Counted from the stretch's first letter, positions 26,059 through 34,200 are shown. The stretch is 64,000 nt of DNA from Lacinutrix sp. MedPE-SW (GCF_001874145.1 NZ_MPCX01000004.1:124001-188000), one strand, 5' to 3'. Translations and numbers: made by a program. Notes: generated from the letters alone by a model not told the origin.

Positions 26059-26511
26059 ATGACTTTTATTAAAACAGCTTACAACAAGAATAGCAAAACT
26101 TTACTTTTAGGCTTTGTAGTATTATTTTTCTCATTTATTAGTTTCGCACAAGAAAGCAGTACTTATAACATAACAGTTACAATCAACAACGTAAAAAACA
26201 CTAACGGTGTAGTACTTTTAGGTTTACATAACGATACAACTTTTATGAAAACTAAAGCATTAAAAAATGCTAAAAGTAAAATTGAAAATAATAAAATTAG
26301 TATTACTTTTAAAGATGTTAAACCAGGAGATTATGCAATTATGGCTGTGCATGATGAAAATGAAAATAATCGTATGGATTTTGATTCTAATGGAATGCCA
26401 CAAGAAAGTTATGGGATGTCTAATAACCCAATGAGTTATGGACCTCCACAATATGGTGATGCTAAATTTACAGTTACAGATAAAGATTTAAAGTTGAACA
26501 TAAGATTTTAA
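26059..26511 (+). CDS. DUF2141 secreted protein
   Basis: A 150-residue protein with a signal peptide (to about residue 30, FISFAQ) followed by a DUF2141 beta-sandwich. The typical elements are ITVTINNVKNTNGVVLLGLH, the KPGDYAIMAVHDENENNRMD block, which looks like an acidic metal-binding turn, and SYGMSNN near the end. Function unknown; probably periplasmic or outer-membrane associated. A strong terminator follows. Confidence 0.9.
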   Translation: MTFIKTAYNKNSKTLLLGFVVLFFSFISFAQESSTYNITVTINNVKNTNGVVLLGLHNDTTFMKTKALKNAKSKIENNKISITFKDVKPGDYAIMAVHDENENNRMDFDSNGMPQESYGMSNNPMSYGPPQYGDAKFTVTDKDLKLNIRF

Positions 26512-26530
26512 CCAACCCTTATGTTTAACA

Positions 26531-26560
26531 AAAAAGGAGACCTATTGGTCTCCTTTTTTT
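26531..26560 (+). terminator. Terminator after the DUF2141 gene
   Basis: AAAAAGGAGACC (26531-26542) pairs with GGTCTCCTTTTT around the loop TATT, ending in a T-run. It can work in both directions and also ends the convergent dps transcript. Confidence 0.9.
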
Positions 26561-26584
26561 ATATTTTATAATAAATTTTATGGG

Positions 26585-27064
26585 TTAAATGCTTTTTCCT
26601 AACCAAGCATTCATCATCCAAACAGTTTTTTCTTGTTCTGTAATTAAATCACTCATCATTGCACTTGTACCTTCATCATTAGCATCACCGGCTTTATCAA
26701 GTATTTGGCGTTCAATTTTTAATAACTCAGAAAGTGAATCAACAATTAATTGTACAGCTTCTACATCTTGAGAAATATTTTTTCCTACTGGTACTTTTGC
26801 ACTTTTTATATAAGCTTCAAAAGTATGTAAAGGCGTTTCACCTAAAGTTAAAATACGTTCTGCCAATGCATCAACTTTCATATTGGCATCTGTATAAAGT
26901 TCTTCAAATTTAACATGTAAATCGAAAAAATTCTTTCCTCTAATATTCCAATGAATTCCTCTTAAATTCTGGTAATACGTTTGAAAATTTGCTAATAAAT
27001 CGTTCAAATCTTTAGCAAGTTCTTTGGTTTTTCCTGTATCTAATCCTAATGTATTTAAAGTCAT
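26585..27064 (-). CDS. dps: Dps-type ferritin-like DNA-protection protein
   Basis: A 159-residue protein expected to form a 12-subunit shell that oxidises and stores iron and consumes peroxide. The ferroxidase ligands keep the spacing of Escherichia coli Dps: His38 in GIHWN, His50 in FDLHVKFEEL, Glu54, Asp65 and Glu69 (DALAER); Glu54 stands where E. coli has Asp. The gene is divergent from oxyR with 105 bases between them, which suggests direct control by OxyR. Confidence 0.95.
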   Translation of the reverse strand: MTLNTLGLDTGKTKELAKDLNDLLANFQTYYQNLRGIHWNIRGKNFFDLHVKFEELYTDANMKVDALAERILTLGETPLHTFEAYIKSAKVPVGKNISQDVEAVQLIVDSLSELLKIERQILDKAGDANDEGTSAMMSDLITEQEKTVWMMNAWLGKSI

Positions 27065-27087
27065 AATTTTTCTTTTTATTGGTTTAT

Positions 27088-27095
27088 CAAATTTA
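27088..27095 (-). promoter_or_regulatory. -7 box TAAATTTG for dps
   Basis: On the minus strand TAAATTTG matches TAnnTTTG 24 bases before the dps start codon. No TTG is found at the usual distance upstream, so this promoter may need an activator such as the divergently encoded OxyR. Confidence 0.5.
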
Positions 27096-27169
27096 ACTAA
27101 AAATAAAGTGGCATTAATTATAAGTTTTATTGATACATTTTATATTTTTATAGCCTAAGATTATACCAA

Positions 27170-28108
27170 ATGACAATTACTCAATTAACTTATGTATTAG
27201 CTGTAGCTGAACACCAAAACTTTACTAAAGCTGCCGAAAAATGTTTTGTTACACAACCTACATTAAGTATGCAAATTCAAAAATTAGAAGATCAATTAGA
27301 TATTTTAATATTTGATAGAAGTAAAAAACCAATTGAATTAACAGATGTTGGAGCAAAAATTGTAACCCAAGCTCGAAATATAGTAAATGAATCTTACCGT
27401 ATAAAAGATATTGTAGATCAACAAAAAGGCTTTATTGGTGGTGAATTTAAATTAGGTATAATACCAACAGTTATGCCTACATTACTACCAATGTTTTTAA
27501 AGAGTTTTATAAAAAAATACCCAAAAGTAAATCTTAAAATTGAAGAGCTTACAACCGAAGAGGTTATAACTAGAATAAAGGACGGACATTTAGATGCTGC
27601 TATTGCCGCAACACCATTAGAAGATGAATTAATTAAAGAGCGTGTACTGTATTTTGAACCGTTTACTGCTTACATTCCCAAAAACCATAGACTAGCTAGT
27701 AAAAAGAAACTAGATGTTAGTGATCTTGAAATTGACGATATGCTTTTACTTGAAGATGGTCACTGTTTTAGAGATGGTGTAATTAATTTATGTAAAGTTT
27801 TTAAAGACCACTCAGACGATAACTTCCAGTTAGAAAGTGGTAGTATAGAAACTTTAATAAAATTATCTAACGAAGGTTTAGGTATGACTTTGCTACCTTA
27901 CTTACATACGCTGGACATGAACGAAAAAGCAATTGAAAATCTTCATTACTTTAACGAACCATCTCCAGCGAGAGAAGTAAGTATAATTTATCATAAAAGT
28001 GAATTAAAAATGCAAATAATTGAAGCATTACAAGAAATTATTATGGGTGTAATACGTGGTGCTATTGCATTTCAAAATGTTCAAATTATTAGTCCGTTAT
28101 CTAAATAA
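27170..28108 (+). CDS. oxyR: Hydrogen peroxide-responsive regulator OxyR (LysR family)
   Basis: A 312-residue LysR-type regulator. The helix-turn-helix spans about residues 1-60 (FTKAAEKCFVTQPTLSMQI). The effector domain has the OxyR redox pair at exactly the Escherichia coli positions: Cys199 and Cys208, in GHCFRDGVINLC. That pair forms a disulfide on peroxide exposure and switches the protein to activation. Divergence from dps is the classic arrangement. The C-terminal 20 residues extend beyond the usual end. Confidence 0.95.
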   Translation: MTITQLTYVLAVAEHQNFTKAAEKCFVTQPTLSMQIQKLEDQLDILIFDRSKKPIELTDVGAKIVTQARNIVNESYRIKDIVDQQKGFIGGEFKLGIIPTVMPTLLPMFLKSFIKKYPKVNLKIEELTTEEVITRIKDGHLDAAIAATPLEDELIKERVLYFEPFTAYIPKNHRLASKKKLDVSDLEIDDMLLLEDGHCFRDGVINLCKVFKDHSDDNFQLESGSIETLIKLSNEGLGMTLLPYLHTLDMNEKAIENLHYFNEPSPAREVSIIYHKSELKMQIIEALQEIIMGVIRGAIAFQNVQIISPLSK

Positions 28109-29101
28109 CTACAAAGCAAAATTCACGTATACAGAAAATCTTTGTTTAGATTCTACATTACCACCAAATAGTTTTTGGCTTATTGGTAAGGTATAACTTG
28201 CACCAAAAATAAAATTTTTAATTGCTACCTCAGACCCAAGAGAACCATTTAAAATGTCACCATCTGTATCATTCAATGTTTCACCGTATTGCTCTATAGC
28301 ATTATATACATCTCCAGAAACACCTACAAAAGGCATTATATTTACTTTATCTGTAGAGAAAGCTGTATATGCATTTAAAGCATAACTAAATTGGTTACCA
28401 AATTGGTATTTATTTTTATTCTCGCCTTTTAAATAGTAACTTAAAAGTGTATTTATACCTATTTTGTTTCCGCCGTAGTTATAACCTACCGATAAGATAC
28501 CATCAAAACTTCCTGTTCCAACTTGAAAACCAGGATTAACATTATCTGCTAAGCGTTCTTCAAATTCACCTGTTGGTAATTTAACACCTAAACCAAATTG
28601 TAATGAATGTCCTGAAGCTTCTTTTTCTCCATTAAAATTCACAACCTTTTCATCTTGCTTTTTATAAAAATTAAGTTTATACCAACCAATTAAACTACTA
28701 TCGCCTAATCCAGAAATATTTTCTGTAGTACCTTTAAATGTTCGGTTTAAATCTTGATACGGTAAATTAGCACTAATATAAATTGTTTTAGTAATAGGAA
28801 TTTGTGCCCATAGTTGATAGGTATTAAAAGCCTCTTTACTTTTTGGAGAGTTTTCAAAAATTCCGGTTTTAGATTCAAAATTTTGATAGATATACCTTAT
28901 ACCTATAAAATTAGCATTACTTAAAGTGCCATAACCAAAGCTACCACTACTTGTTTCACAACCACACAAATCGCAAAAAAACTGATGGTTATTATGATTT
29001 TTACATGGCTCTAAATTGTTATGTGCATTTAAATTTTGAAATTGAAAGAGTAGTATACTCAATACTAGTATTAGTTTATTAAAATTCTGCAAAGCGTTCA
29101 T
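28109..29101 (-). CDS. Outer-membrane beta-barrel protein with CxxCxC motif, MbnP/MbnH-linked
   Basis: A 330-residue protein with a signal peptide (to about residue 26, NLNAH) and then many alternating beta strands ending in SVYVNFAL, as expected of an outer-membrane barrel. Near the mature N-terminus are Cys33, Cys43, Cys46 and Cys48 (FCDLCGC), a possible metal or disulfide site facing the periplasm. Its start overlaps the diheme enzyme gene by 23 bases, so it is coupled to it. I infer a role in moving or binding copper or an MbnP product; the barrel family itself is not well described. Confidence 0.75.
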   Translation of the reverse strand: MNALQNFNKLILVLSILLFQFQNLNAHNNLEPCKNHNNHQFFCDLCGCETSSGSFGYGTLSNANFIGIRYIYQNFESKTGIFENSPKSKEAFNTYQLWAQIPITKTIYISANLPYQDLNRTFKGTTENISGLGDSSLIGWYKLNFYKKQDEKVVNFNGEKEASGHSLQFGLGVKLPTGEFEERLADNVNPGFQVGTGSFDGILSVGYNYGGNKIGINTLLSYYLKGENKNKYQFGNQFSYALNAYTAFSTDKVNIMPFVGVSGDVYNAIEQYGETLNDTDGDILNGSLGSEVAIKNFIFGASYTLPISQKLFGGNVESKQRFSVYVNFAL

Positions 29102-30125
29102 CGTTTAAAAATTCGTAATCTGTAAGTGTTTTTAGAAAAGCTATTAAACTTTCCTTTTCGTAATCTGAAAGGTCTATACCATATGTTCCATCATCTTTAA
29201 GCAATGACTCGTCTACATTACCATTATCTGTAATACCAGAATTATAAAACTCTAAAACAGCTTCTAATGTAGTAAAACGCCCATCGTGCATGTAAGGAAA
29301 ACTTACTTCTACATTGCGTAAGCTAGGCACTTTAAACTTGTATAAATCGTTAGGATTGTTGCCTATATTATAGCGTCCTAAGTCGTTTAATTGTGGATTT
29401 ATAGATAAGCCATTATTTCTAAAAGTTTGATCTGTAAACAAACTTGATGCATGACAACCAGCACATTTAGTCTCAAAAGTACTTAAACCATTTGCCTCTA
29501 AAGCTGTGAATGTTACGTTGTCTTCATTTCTAATAAACTTATCATATTTTGAATTAGAAGAAACCATAGCAACCATAAACTGAGATAGTGCTTTTAGCAT
29601 ATTTTCTGTATTAATTTCACCATCATTAAAAGCTCGTGTAAACTGCTCTTGATAATATGGTTCTGCACTTAGTTTTTGAATAACATTACTAAGGCTTTCT
29701 CCCATTTCTAACTCACTGGTAATTGGAATTATGGGTTGCAAGTCTAAATGAGAGGCAGAACCATCCCACATAAATGAGGTTTGGTAAGCTAAATTTTGAA
29801 TAGGCTGCGCGTTTCTAAAACCAATACCACCATTAACTCCATGACTTAAATTATGGCCGTGATGTGTAAAAGCAAAAGCCTGCTCGTGGCAAAATGCACA
29901 AGCAATAGCATTGTTTGAAGATAACTTACCGTCATAAAACAACTTTTTTCCAAGCTCGAAACCGGCTTGGGTAATTGGGTTATTATCTAAATTGTAAGAA
30001 ATATCTGGAAAGTTTGAAGGTGTTTCTATTACCATAGGTATGGGTTCGTAAACCGCAACTTGAGACTCGTTAGAGCACGAAACACAACACACTATACCTA
30101 AAAGAAAAAAGATTATTTTTTTCAT
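29079..30125 (-). CDS. MbnH-like diheme cytochrome c peroxidase family protein
   Basis: A 348-residue lipoprotein (Cys17 in VCCVSC) of the bacterial cytochrome c peroxidase/MauG superfamily, with two heme c motifs: CAFCH at 76-80 and CAGCH at 221-225. The family member MbnH uses a high-valent diheme state to convert a tryptophan of MbnP to kynurenine, creating a copper site. The MbnP-like gene lies directly upstream and the MW motif (FMWDGSA) near residue 120 is conserved in such enzymes, so an MbnH role is more likely than simple peroxidase activity. Confidence 0.85.
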   Translation of the reverse strand: MKKIIFFLLGIVCCVSCSNESQVAVYEPIPMVIETPSNFPDISYNLDNNPITQAGFELGKKLFYDGKLSSNNAIACAFCHEQAFAFTHHGHNLSHGVNGGIGFRNAQPIQNLAYQTSFMWDGSASHLDLQPIIPITSELEMGESLSNVIQKLSAEPYYQEQFTRAFNDGEINTENMLKALSQFMVAMVSSNSKYDKFIRNEDNVTFTALEANGLSTFETKCAGCHASSLFTDQTFRNNGLSINPQLNDLGRYNIGNNPNDLYKFKVPSLRNVEVSFPYMHDGRFTTLEAVLEFYNSGITDNGNVDESLLKDDGTYGIDLSDYEKESLIAFLKTLTDYEFLNDERFAEF

Positions 30126-30142
30126 AATATTATAGGAATTAT

Positions 30143-30176
30143 AAAACCATTGAAGCGTCTATGCTTCAATGGTTTT
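30143..30176 (-). terminator. Strong hairpin between the MbnP-like and MbnH-like genes
   Basis: AAAACCATTGAAGC (30143-30156) is the exact reverse complement of GCTTCAATGGTTTT (30163-30176), giving a 14-base stem with a 6-base loop. On the minus strand it is followed by TTTTATAA, a modest T-run. It may be a partial terminator or an RNA-stabilising element that makes more MbnP than MbnH. Confidence 0.7.
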
Positions 30177-30184
30177 AATTATAT

Positions 30185-30988
30185 TTAATCGTTATGTATG
30201 TGATGAACCTCGAACATACCACTAATATTGGTAGCTATAATTGGAGTTTCTACTGCATCAACATGTACTTGGTCATATCCATCTGCAAAATTCACTGTTG
30301 TAGTACCATCAAAAACTTTAGAGATATCAGACTTTATATGAATTTCTGGCGAAGCATCTTGTCTTACTCTAACCGTGTTTGGAAAACTTAAAGTAACTTC
30401 TTTATAATTATCTAATGAGGAACCAACACTTCCCATATGGATATTTAAAGGTTCGTTTATTACTGTATTATTGCTATATGTACCGTCTATTCTTATAAAC
30501 TTATAGCCTGCTGCCCAACTCCATAACATACCTTTAGCTTCTGCTAATTCTAAAAAGTCTCCTTGACCTTCTGCTCCTAAAGCAAAACGCTCTTGGTCTA
30601 TACCTATACCAAAAGTAACTTCTGTATAATCTGCAGCGTCTATATTATTTAGTGTAATATAAATTTCACCTGCATTATTAGCATCTGCTTCATCAACAAT
30701 AAAGGCATTGTTTTCATCTGGATACATAAATGTATTACCGTTACTATCTTTTACTCTAATGTTACTTATAATATATTTTAAGTTATCTACTTTGTAAGAC
30801 TCGTTATTTGATTTGTTATAATTAGTACCAAAAATAAAATCTTGATCTCCTACTCCATTGTCAAACTTTAAGGTTAATGTTCCGTTTTGTCCTGATAAAT
30901 CTTCAGGATTGTTTGCGTCGTCATCTGATGAACACGCAGAAATTATTGTGCATAGCAAGAGTGCAAATGCAAATTTTAATGTTTTCAT
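30185..30988 (-). CDS. MbnP-like copper-binding lipoprotein
   Basis: A 267-residue lipoprotein (Cys19 in CTIISAC, then an Asp-rich linker SSDDD). The mature part is an MbnP-family beta fold: LTLKFDNGVGDQDF at about 38-51, then GMLWSWAAGYKFIRIDG (153-169), which carries the conserved tryptophans Trp156 and Trp158 and the GYKF block, NIHMGS, and histidines near the end (VHHIH). In characterised MbnP a tryptophan becomes kynurenine and, with His, binds copper(I). The gene precedes the diheme MbnH-like enzyme, separated by a stable hairpin. Confidence 0.88.
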   Translation of the reverse strand: MKTLKFAFALLLCTIISACSSDDDANNPEDLSGQNGTLTLKFDNGVGDQDFIFGTNYNKSNNESYKVDNLKYIISNIRVKDSNGNTFMYPDENNAFIVDEADANNAGEIYITLNNIDAADYTEVTFGIGIDQERFALGAEGQGDFLELAEAKGMLWSWAAGYKFIRIDGTYSNNTVINEPLNIHMGSVGSSLDNYKEVTLSFPNTVRVRQDASPEIHIKSDISKVFDGTTTVNFADGYDQVHVDAVETPIIATNISGMFEVHHIHND

Positions 30989-31057
30989 TTGTATAAATTT
31001 TAATTGTAATAGTTTTAAAAGCTTTGGTTAAAGATCATAACCAAATGAATGTAAAAT

Positions 31058-31444
31058 TTACACTATAGGAGGTTTAAAAGAAAAAGATTCAAAAGAATAG
31101 TCATATAAATTTTGATACGCTGGCTCAACTTGAAATAAATTTAATAGAGAATTACTTTTTAAGTTATTATAATTATAGTCTGCAAAAAAAACTGGAAAAA
31201 AAGATTCTGCTAATGTATTTAAAGCAAGATCTATATCATTATCGTTAGTTGTAGTAGTAGCAGTTGCCAATTGTTTAGCTAAATGACATTTACCATTACA
31301 TTGCAATTGGGGTTTCTCTTTATTTATACAATAGGTTTCAATAATGTAATCTATATTTAATTGAAAATATGCGACATATCCAGTAAAGAAAAGTGGTCTT
31401 ACTGCAAATGATATAAAAAGAAGTATCGCAAAAATTGATTTCAA
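31058..31444 (-). CDS. Small membrane-associated Cys/His protein of the copper locus
   Basis: A 128-residue protein with one N-terminal hydrophobic segment (about residues 3-28, containing VRPLFF and GYVAYFQL) and a conserved-looking core ETYCINKEKPQLQCNGKCHL, with Cys39, Cys49, Cys53 and His54. From memory, close relatives occur beside metal-transport genes in Bacteroidota. It ends 70 bases before the MbnP-like gene on the same strand and has its own -7 box. A metal-handling role is inferred from these residues and the location. Confidence 0.7.
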   Translation of the reverse strand: MKSIFAILLFISFAVRPLFFTGYVAYFQLNIDYIIETYCINKEKPQLQCNGKCHLAKQLATATTTTNDNDIDLALNTLAESFFPVFFADYNYNNLKSNSLLNLFQVEPAYQNLYDYSFESFSFKPPIV

Positions 31445-31454
31445 TTTTTTTTTA

Positions 31455-31462
31455 CAAAGGTA
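31455..31462 (-). promoter_or_regulatory. -7 box TACCTTTG for the copper-locus gene set
   Basis: Minus-strand TACCTTTG is a perfect -7 match, 11 bases before the start codon of the small Cys/His protein. The implied leader is only a few bases long, close to leaderless. Confidence 0.5.
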
Positions 31463-31498
31463 AAACTGAAAATATAATTTTGCTAATTATTAGGCGTT

Positions 31499-31526
31499 AA
31501 AAAAGCGACTATATAGTCGCTTTTTG
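31499..31526 (-). terminator. Palindromic terminator after the 65-residue protein gene
   Basis: GCGACTATATAGTCGC (31505-31520) is a perfect 16-base palindrome flanked by A- and T-runs, so it can fold on both strands. On the minus strand it begins right after the stop of the 65-residue protein. Confidence 0.85.
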
Positions 31527-31724
31527 TTATGCTTTTAAATATATTAAACATTGGTCTAAATCAGGATTTTCATGAACTAAAGATTGTATATATATCTTTA
31601 GTTCTTCAATTTCATAAGGTAGCAAACGCTGAAGTGCCTTTTGAACTTCCTTACAGAACAAGTTAGTATCAAAACTAACTTTATTTAGTACAGTTTTAGT
31701 GTACTCAAACATTGCTCTTGCCAT
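31527..31724 (-). CDS. Unrecognised 65-residue protein
   Basis: A short soluble protein with charged helices (KEVQKALQRLLPYEIEELKIYI) and two cysteines (Cys24 and Cys59). The ATG is followed by a coding-like frame and the stop by a well-formed terminator, which supports it as a real gene. It looks like a small flavobacterial conserved protein of unknown role. No motif is recognised and neighbours give no clue. Confidence 0.7.
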   Translation of the reverse strand: MARAMFEYTKTVLNKVSFDTNLFCKEVQKALQRLLPYEIEELKIYIQSLVHENPDLDQCLIYLKA

Positions 31725-31869
31725 AATTATTATCGTTGGGTTTAGTTAAAAAAAGTAATATTGTTAAATAGGCAAACGGTTTATAAATTCGATTAAATGT
31801 AGTGAAAAAATCCGTTGAAAAATGTCGTATTTTAAAATTTAACAGTTAATAAAATCTTAATTAACATCG

Positions 31870-32667
31870 TTAAAATCTATTATCACCATCGAGTAAATCG
31901 CCTAAACCTCCTAAAATACTGCCTTCTCCTTTACTATTTCCACCTTTTGGCAGACTAGCAATTACTCGATTTGCAAGTCTACTAAAAGGTAACGACTGTA
32001 TATATACTGTTCCTGGTCCTTGTAGTTTAGCAAAAAACAAACCTTCACCTCCAAATATGCTGTTTTTAATACCACCTATAAACTCTATATCGTAGTTTAC
32101 ATTTTGTGTAAAGCCAATTATACAACCAGTATCTACTCTTAACGTTTCTCCAGCTTTTAATTCTTTTTTAGCCGTAGTTCCTCCTGCATGAACAAATGCC
32201 ATACCATCACCTTCTAACTTTTCCATTATAAAACCTTCACCACCAAATAAGCCTCTGCCTAGTTTTTTACTAAATTCTATACCTATACTCACTCCTTTTG
32301 CTGCGCATAAAAAAGCATCTTTTTGGCAAATAAATTTACCGCCACACTCGGTTAAATCTATAGGTATAATTTTTCCTGGATATGGTGATGCAAAAGAAAC
32401 GTTACGTTTACCTTCTAAGGTGTTATAAAAAGCGGTAATAAATAAACTTTCTCCTGTTAAAATTCTTCGGCCTGCACCAAGTACTTTGCCCAAAAAGCCT
32501 TTATCTTTTTTAGAGCCATCTCCAAATATGGTTTCCATTTTAATACCATCATCCATCATCATAAAGCTTCCAGATTCTGCTATTACAGCTTCTTGAGGGT
32601 CTAGTTCTATTTCTACATATTGCATTTCTTCTCCATAAATGCGATAATCTATTTCGTGTGCTGTCAT
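31870..32667 (-). CDS. TIGR00266/AIM24 family protein
   Basis: A 265-residue soluble protein of the AIM24 family (beta-helix-like repeats rich in glycine): IDYRIYGEEMQYVEIELDP at the start, GESLFITAFYN in the middle, FGGEGFIMEKLEGDG and FGGEGLFFAKLQGPG as two related repeat blocks. Related proteins in mitochondria (Aim24) affect inner-membrane organisation; the bacterial role is unknown. It is a separate transcription unit. Confidence 0.92.
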   Translation of the reverse strand: MTAHEIDYRIYGEEMQYVEIELDPQEAVIAESGSFMMMDDGIKMETIFGDGSKKDKGFLGKVLGAGRRILTGESLFITAFYNTLEGKRNVSFASPYPGKIIPIDLTECGGKFICQKDAFLCAAKGVSIGIEFSKKLGRGLFGGEGFIMEKLEGDGMAFVHAGGTTAKKELKAGETLRVDTGCIIGFTQNVNYDIEFIGGIKNSIFGGEGLFFAKLQGPGTVYIQSLPFSRLANRVIASLPKGGNSKGEGSILGGLGDLLDGDNRF

Positions 32668-32729
32668 GAGTGTTTAGTTTTTATTGATTAATATATTGGT
32701 ATAAAATTATTGGTTAGCGTTACAACAAT

Positions 32730-33185
32730 TTAATTTTTTACTCTTACAGACCACTCAAAATTAAAAGTAGATACAACTACGCCATCTTCATTTGTACCTG
32801 TAGCTTGCATCCAAAAGGTTTGCCCATCTCCAGTTTCTATTGTTTTTTTTAAAGCATCGTCTATTAAATGCCCATCATTACATGTAAATATAATTTTACC
32901 AGTTGCTTTTTTGGTAAATGTTGCATTGTTATTAGATACTAACATAGAAACTTTTTTTCCAGATGTTCTAATTTTACCTAAAACTAATGCTCCTGTAGAC
33001 AACTCTGCTGCCATACCTTGTACTGCCCAAAACATTGAGTTAAATGGGTTTTGATTTATCCAACGGTGTTTTACTTTAACAGTACAAGAGGTTTCGGTTA
33101 TAGACTTTACTCTAACGCCTGTTAAGTATACCGATGGTAACTTAAACATATTAAATGCATTAATTTTTTTTGGTGTAAGCTTCAT
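32730..33185 (-). CDS. DUF4442 (hotdog-fold) protein
   Basis: A 151-residue protein of the DUF4442 family, related to thioesterase-like hotdog folds, with NPFNSMFWAVQGMAAELSTG as the conserved helix region. The start is placed at 33185 (MKLTPKKINAFNM): a full promoter lies at 33206-33235 on the same strand, so the longer ATG at 33230 would fall inside the promoter. Substrate unknown; probably acts on an acyl-CoA or acyl carrier. Confidence 0.85.
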   Translation of the reverse strand: MKLTPKKINAFNMFKLPSVYLTGVRVKSITETSCTVKVKHRWINQNPFNSMFWAVQGMAAELSTGALVLGKIRTSGKKVSMLVSNNNATFTKKATGKIIFTCNDGHLIDDALKKTIETGDGQTFWMQATGTNEDGVVVSTFNFEWSVRVKN

Positions 33186-33205
33186 ATATAATTTATTATT
33201 TAAAC

Positions 33206-33235
33206 CAAATCTATTGAAAAAATTCAACAAATCAA
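33206..33235 (-). promoter_or_regulatory. Consensus promoter of the DUF4442 gene
   Basis: On the minus strand, TTG (33233-33235) is followed after 19 bases by TAGATTTG (33206-33213), an exact TTG-N19-TAnnTTTG match. The -7 box ends 21 bases before the start at 33185, which settles the choice of start. Confidence 0.7.
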
Positions 33236-33294
33236 TATGTTAATATTTTGTTAATTTTTAGTACTATGCGTAACATAATACCTTTTTTTAGACA

Positions 33295-33302
33295 TATATT
33301 TG
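33295..33302 (+). promoter_or_regulatory. -7 box TATATTTG for the DUF4870-PadR-PspC operon
   Basis: TATATTTG matches TAnnTTTG 28 bases before the ATG at 33330. A possible TTG start at 33300 overlaps this box and is therefore rejected. No TTG lies at the -33 spacing. Confidence 0.55.
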
Positions 33303-33329
33303 TATAAGAAACTATTATATACTTTTAAA

Positions 33330-33776
33330 ATGAACCAAAATAACCACAACAATATCGCCACATTCATTCACTTATCTACCTTTTCAAGGTTTATAATACC
33401 ATTTGGAAACTTTTTAGGTCCTGTAATATTATGGATAATGAATAAAGAAAAATCGCAATTTATAGACACACATGGTAAGCAAGCCATTAATTTTCAAATA
33501 AGCATTTTATTATATGCTTTAATTATTGGAGTGCTAACTGTGCCGTTTTTCGCTTTTAACATTTTACACGATATAAACTTTCTAGACTTTAATTTATTTA
33601 ATGGTATTCATATAGATATGAGTGAGCCTTCACCTCTATTTTACATTGGTGGATCTTTAGGTTTTTTAGCCGTTATAGGTTTTATATTAGAAATCATATT
33701 TATAATTAAAGCCAGTTTAAGTGCTAGAGATGGTGAATTATATAATTACCCATTTACAATAAACTTTATAAAATGA
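33330..33776 (+). CDS. DUF4870 membrane protein
   Basis: A 148-residue protein with about four membrane helices and the DUF4870 features: N-terminal FIHLSTFSRFIIPFGN, then WIMNKEKSQFIDTHGKQAIN with the conserved His-Gly-Lys-Gln-Ala, and a C-terminal helix near 110-135. Role unknown; in Bacteroidota it sits ahead of PadR and PspC genes, as here, and probably belongs to the envelope response. The ATG at 33330 is chosen because the longer reading starts inside the -7 box. Confidence 0.88.
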   Translation: MNQNNHNNIATFIHLSTFSRFIIPFGNFLGPVILWIMNKEKSQFIDTHGKQAINFQISILLYALIIGVLTVPFFAFNILHDINFLDFNLFNGIHIDMSEPSPLFYIGGSLGFLAVIGFILEIIFIIKASLSARDGELYNYPFTINFIK

Positions 33777-33820
33777 AATCAATCGCTTTGTAAAAAGCAT
33801 CATCAATAATCAATCAAAAA

Positions 33821-33859
33821 ATGAACAGTTTAACAACATTAAATCGCATGACAATATGA
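33821..33859 (+). CDS. Possible 12-residue leader peptide overlapping padR
   Basis: An ATG at 33821 opens MNSLTTLNRMTI and stops with TGA at 33857-33859, which overlaps the padR ATG (33856-33858) as ATGA. The 16 bases before it (AATCAATCAAAAAA context) are nearly the same as those before another micro-ORF at 36093. It may couple translation to padR. Coding potential cannot be judged at this size. Confidence 0.35.
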   Translation: MNSLTTLNRMTI

Positions 33860-34200
33860 AGATAGAAAACACAAAAGCACAAATGCGTAAAGGTGTTTTA
33901 GAGTATTGCATCTTATCTGTCTTAAAAGACGACGATGCATACGTAGCCGAAATATTAGGCACACTTAAAGACGCCAAGTTGCTTGTTGTAGAAGGTACAA
34001 TTTATCCTTTATTAACAAGATTAAAAAACGCAGGACTTCTTAGTTATCGCTGGGAAGAAAGCACCTCTGGACCGCCAAGAAAATATTATGGATTAACAGA
34101 AACAGGAAAGCTGTTTTTAAAAGAATTATCCACTACTTGGGACGAATTACAAACCGCAGTTAACACCGTTACACCATCAAAAAACAACAAAAATGAATAA
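33856..34200 (+). CDS. PadR-family transcriptional regulator
   Basis: A 114-residue winged-helix regulator of the PadR type: KGVLEYCILSVLKDDDAYVAEI leads into the recognition segment VEGTIYPLLTRLKNAGLLS, and the wing SGPPRKYYGLTETGKLFL is nearly invariant in the family. PadR proteins usually repress genes next to their own. It overlaps the PspC gene by 8 bases, so it probably controls this envelope-stress operon. Confidence 0.93.
   Translation: MKIENTKAQMRKGVLEYCILSVLKDDDAYVAEILGTLKDAKLLVVEGTIYPLLTRLKNAGLLSYRWEESTSGPPRKYYGLTETGKLFLKELSTTWDELQTAVNTVTPSKNNKNE

Noticed and set aside
27096..27169. OxyR operator and an oxyR promoter in the dps-oxyR gap
   Set aside because: I could not find a convincing ATAG/CTAT array, nor a TTG and TAnnTTTG pair with proper spacing for oxyR.
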